From positions 1 through 8,208 of the forward strand of contig JAFXNY010000043.1 in NCBI GenBank assembly GCA_017529165.1: 8,208 bases of DNA, read 5' to 3'. A program made the translations under genes and the position numbers. This DNA is from Clostridia bacterium. GTDB taxonomy: Bacteria; Bacillota_A; Clostridia; Oscillospirales; Acutalibacteraceae. The notes under the pieces are model-generated. The model did not search any database and was not told the origin of the DNA. It was given only the letters and a program-made list of their open reading frames with translations. How positions within the stretch are numbered: position 1 is the first letter of the stretch; every line of letters begins with the position of its first letter. This document shows positions 6,823 through 8,208 of this stretch, in pieces.

Positions 6823-6825
6823 CTT

Positions 6826-8157
6826 TTACTCTTCTCGCTGAAGATTTTTAATTATATCTTCTACAAGTTCTTTCTCATAAGGCTTGTCTTTTAAGAAAGA
6901 CATAACACGGTTGTAATTATAAAGAACGGTAGTATGGTCCCTGCCGAACTTCTCACCTATTGCCTGATAAGATAAATCAGTAGTTTCCCTTGCAATATAC
7001 ATTGCAACTTGGCGTGCTAAAGCCAAATTAGCGGTTTTACGGCTTGAAATAATATCTTTTTCTGATACACCGTAAGATTTAGCCACTTCTTCAATTATTT
7101 TTTCAACGCTGATAGGCTCCGGTTTAGTATCTGAAATTACATCCTTTATAAAGTTTTGTGCTATCGATACAGAAGGCGTTTTTTTCTGAATAGAAATATA
7201 TGCCTGAAGTTTTTTAACAACGCCCTCAAGCTGTCTTGTATTACTTTTAATATTTTCAGCTATGTAATACACAATATTTTCATCAAGTGAAATACTGCAC
7301 TGCTCGGCTTTTTTCTTTATAATTCCAACCCTTGTTTCAAAATCGGGTGAAGAAATATCAGCAAAAAGACCGGCAGAAAGGCGGGAACGGATACGGTCAT
7401 CAAGCGTTTTAATTTCTTTAAGCGGTCTATCAAGCGTTACAACAATTTGTTTGTTGTTTTGATAAAGAGTATTAAAGGTATTAAAAAACTCTTCCTGCGT
7501 TTGCTCCTTGCCGGCAATAAAATGAATATCATCAAGAAGTAAAACATCTACATTTCTGTATTTGTTTCTGAAATCATCAATAGTACCCATACCAAGCTTA
7601 CCCTCGTGAAGAGATGTTATAAGATGATTTGTGAAATCTTCACATCTTGAATATTCAACACTCTTATATGGAAACTTCTTTTTTATATGATTTTTAATTG
7701 CAAGCAAAAGGTGGGTTTTACCTACACCTGACGGACCATATATAACTAACGGGTTGTATATTATATTAGGGTTGTCCGCAACAGCAAGGCTTGCCGCATG
7801 TGCAAACTCGTTTGAAGGGCCTACAACAAAGTTATCAAAGGTAAAGAAAGACTCAAATGTAAGACCCTCGCTTTCCTGCTCTGCTTTTTTAATACTCTCT
7901 TCGTTTTCACCCACTACAAATATCGGAGGAATAGGAAGACCTATAACCTCTTTTATAGACGAAGCAATTATATCCTTATAAAGATTTTCAACCGTGGTTT
8001 TAAGATATTCTGTTTCGGTAGAAAGAATAAAACCGTTGCTATCAAAGCTTTCGGGTTTTAGAAACTTAAAAAAGGTATCAAAAGCAACTTCGGAAACTCT
8101 TTTTTTGCACTCCTCACAAACAGCATTCCATATATCATTTATCGAATTGATTTTCAT
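6826..8157 (-). CDS. dnaA: chromosomal replication initiator DnaA
   Basis: This AAA+ ATPase binds DnaA boxes at oriC, melts the origin and recruits the replicative helicase. It has 443 residues from the ATG at 8157, a normal length. Domain I covers about residues 1-80, with a short linker to about 105. The AAA+ domain has Walker A GPSGVGKT (141-148), Walker B LLLDDIHF (206-213) and the arginine-rich RIRSRL (255-260). Domain IV is a helix-turn-helix with Arg382 (ALARQVAM) and the signature GRDHTTVLYN (405-414). I preferred ATG 8157 to GTG 8163 because GGGG (8165-8168) is seven bases from the ATG but only one base from the GTG. The signature has one residue fewer than FGGRDHTT in E. coli and B. 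subtilis and has Tyr413 where those have His. The spacer downstream carries candidate boxes, so autoregulation is plausible. Confidence 0.97.
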   Translation of the reverse strand: MKINSINDIWNAVCEECKKRVSEVAFDTFFKFLKPESFDSNGFILSTETEYLKTTVENLYKDIIASSIKEVIGLPIPPIFVVGENEESIKKAEQESEGLTFESFFTFDNFVVGPSNEFAHAASLAVADNPNIIYNPLVIYGPSGVGKTHLLLAIKNHIKKKFPYKSVEYSRCEDFTNHLITSLHEGKLGMGTIDDFRNKYRNVDVLLLDDIHFIAGKEQTQEEFFNTFNTLYQNNKQIVVTLDRPLKEIKTLDDRIRSRLSAGLFADISSPDFETRVGIIKKKAEQCSISLDENIVYYIAENIKSNTRQLEGVVKKLQAYISIQKKTPSVSIAQNFIKDVISDTKPEPISVEKIIEEVAKSYGVSEKDIISSRKTANLALARQVAMYIARETTDLSYQAIGEKFGRDHTTVLYNYNRVMSFLKDKPYEKELVEDIIKNLQREE

Positions 8158-8164
8158 TTTCACA

Positions 8165-8168
8165 CCCC
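8165..8168 (-). promoter_or_regulatory. dnaA ribosome binding site that decides the start
   Basis: On the minus strand this reads GGGG within GGGGTGTGAAAATG. It is a modest Shine-Dalgarno match, seven bases before the ATG at 8157. The spacing is too short for the in-frame GTG at 8163, so the ATG is the better start. Confidence 0.55.
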
Positions 8169-8178
8169 ATAAATAAAT

Positions 8179-8184
8179 ATTATA
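8179..8184 (-). promoter_or_regulatory. possible -10 box of the dnaA promoter
   Basis: On the minus strand this is a perfect TATAAT, 21 bases upstream of the chosen dnaA start. The 45 bases from 8164 to the right edge contain only five G/C bases, so a perfect match could arise by chance. No good -35 lies at 16-18 bases. The rest of the leader, possibly with more DnaA boxes, is outside the window. Confidence 0.35.
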
Positions 8185-8208
8185 ATATAATAAAATAAAT
8201 ATTCTTAA

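Larger units (their letters stand above)
6601..6825. other. oriC: dnaA-dnaN spacer, probable oriC unwinding region
   Basis: This is 225 bases between the dnaA stop and the dnaN start, with 43 G/C bases by hand count (about 19% GC), far below the flanking genes. It holds one recognisable DnaA box, a set of DnaA-box-like 9-mers, a CCCC tract and a TTA repeat in the order known from B. subtilis oriC2. No gene or terminator hairpin is visible. In Firmicutes the origin commonly flanks dnaA, and this spacer usually contains the melting site. A second box cluster may lie upstream of dnaA, beyond the right edge. Origin function is inferred from layout and gene context. Confidence 0.8.

Noticed and set aside
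6601..6825. CRISPR array or mobile-element scar in the repeat-rich spacer
   Set aside because: The repeats are short, degenerate 9-mers with irregular spacing and no unique spacers. There are no terminal inverted repeats or target-site duplications. An origin explains them better.
8158..8163. GTG start for dnaA two codons upstream of the ATG
   Set aside because: The GGGG ribosome site is one base from this GTG but seven bases from the ATG at 8157, so the ATG is favoured. The difference is only two residues.

Overview
The window looks like a chromosomal replication-origin region from a low-GC Gram-positive bacterium. The gene order dnaA - dnaN - small S4 protein - recF - RemB/DUF370 - gyrB - gyrA is the classic Firmicutes arrangement, and every gene lies on the minus strand, so the genes read from right to left. 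From memory, the protein sequences (for example PLWGKMLNVEKARVDKVY in GyrB) feel closest to Clostridia of the Ruminococcaceae/Oscillospiraceae type. I could not search, so that placement is an inference.

Layout from the right edge: a short, extremely AT-rich dnaA leader (8164-8208); dnaA (initiator); a 225-base dnaA-dnaN spacer of about 81% AT (6601-6825) with the layout of a bacterial oriC unwinding region; dnaN (sliding clamp); a 71-aa S4-domain protein; recF; an 87-aa RemB/DUF370 protein; an 82-base gap; gyrB; and gyrA, which runs off the left edge with 640 codons present. From dnaN to remB, the genes overlap by 1, 11 and 1 bases, suggesting one translationally coupled operon. gyrB and gyrA are separated by 11 bases. 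I saw no intrinsic terminator, and the plus-strand ORFs are shadows.

Together the genes cover initiation (DnaA at the origin), clamp-dependent elongation (DnaN), gap repair and fork restart (RecF) and removal of supercoils ahead of the fork (GyrB2GyrA2). The S4 protein and RemB are conserved passengers of this locus.

No new defence, mobile or metabolic system is visible. The most interesting signals are in the origin. The spacer has one recognisable DnaA box (TTGTCCACA) and a family of diverged 9-mers (TTKTTAACH), several placed back to back. They lead to a CCCC tract followed by TTATTATTA, in the same order and orientation as the B. subtilis DnaA-box / GC-cluster / DnaA-trio element. The DnaA DNA-binding signature is one residue shorter than in E. 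coli or B. subtilis and has Tyr where those have His. GyrA carries Ala at the main quinolone-resistance position.
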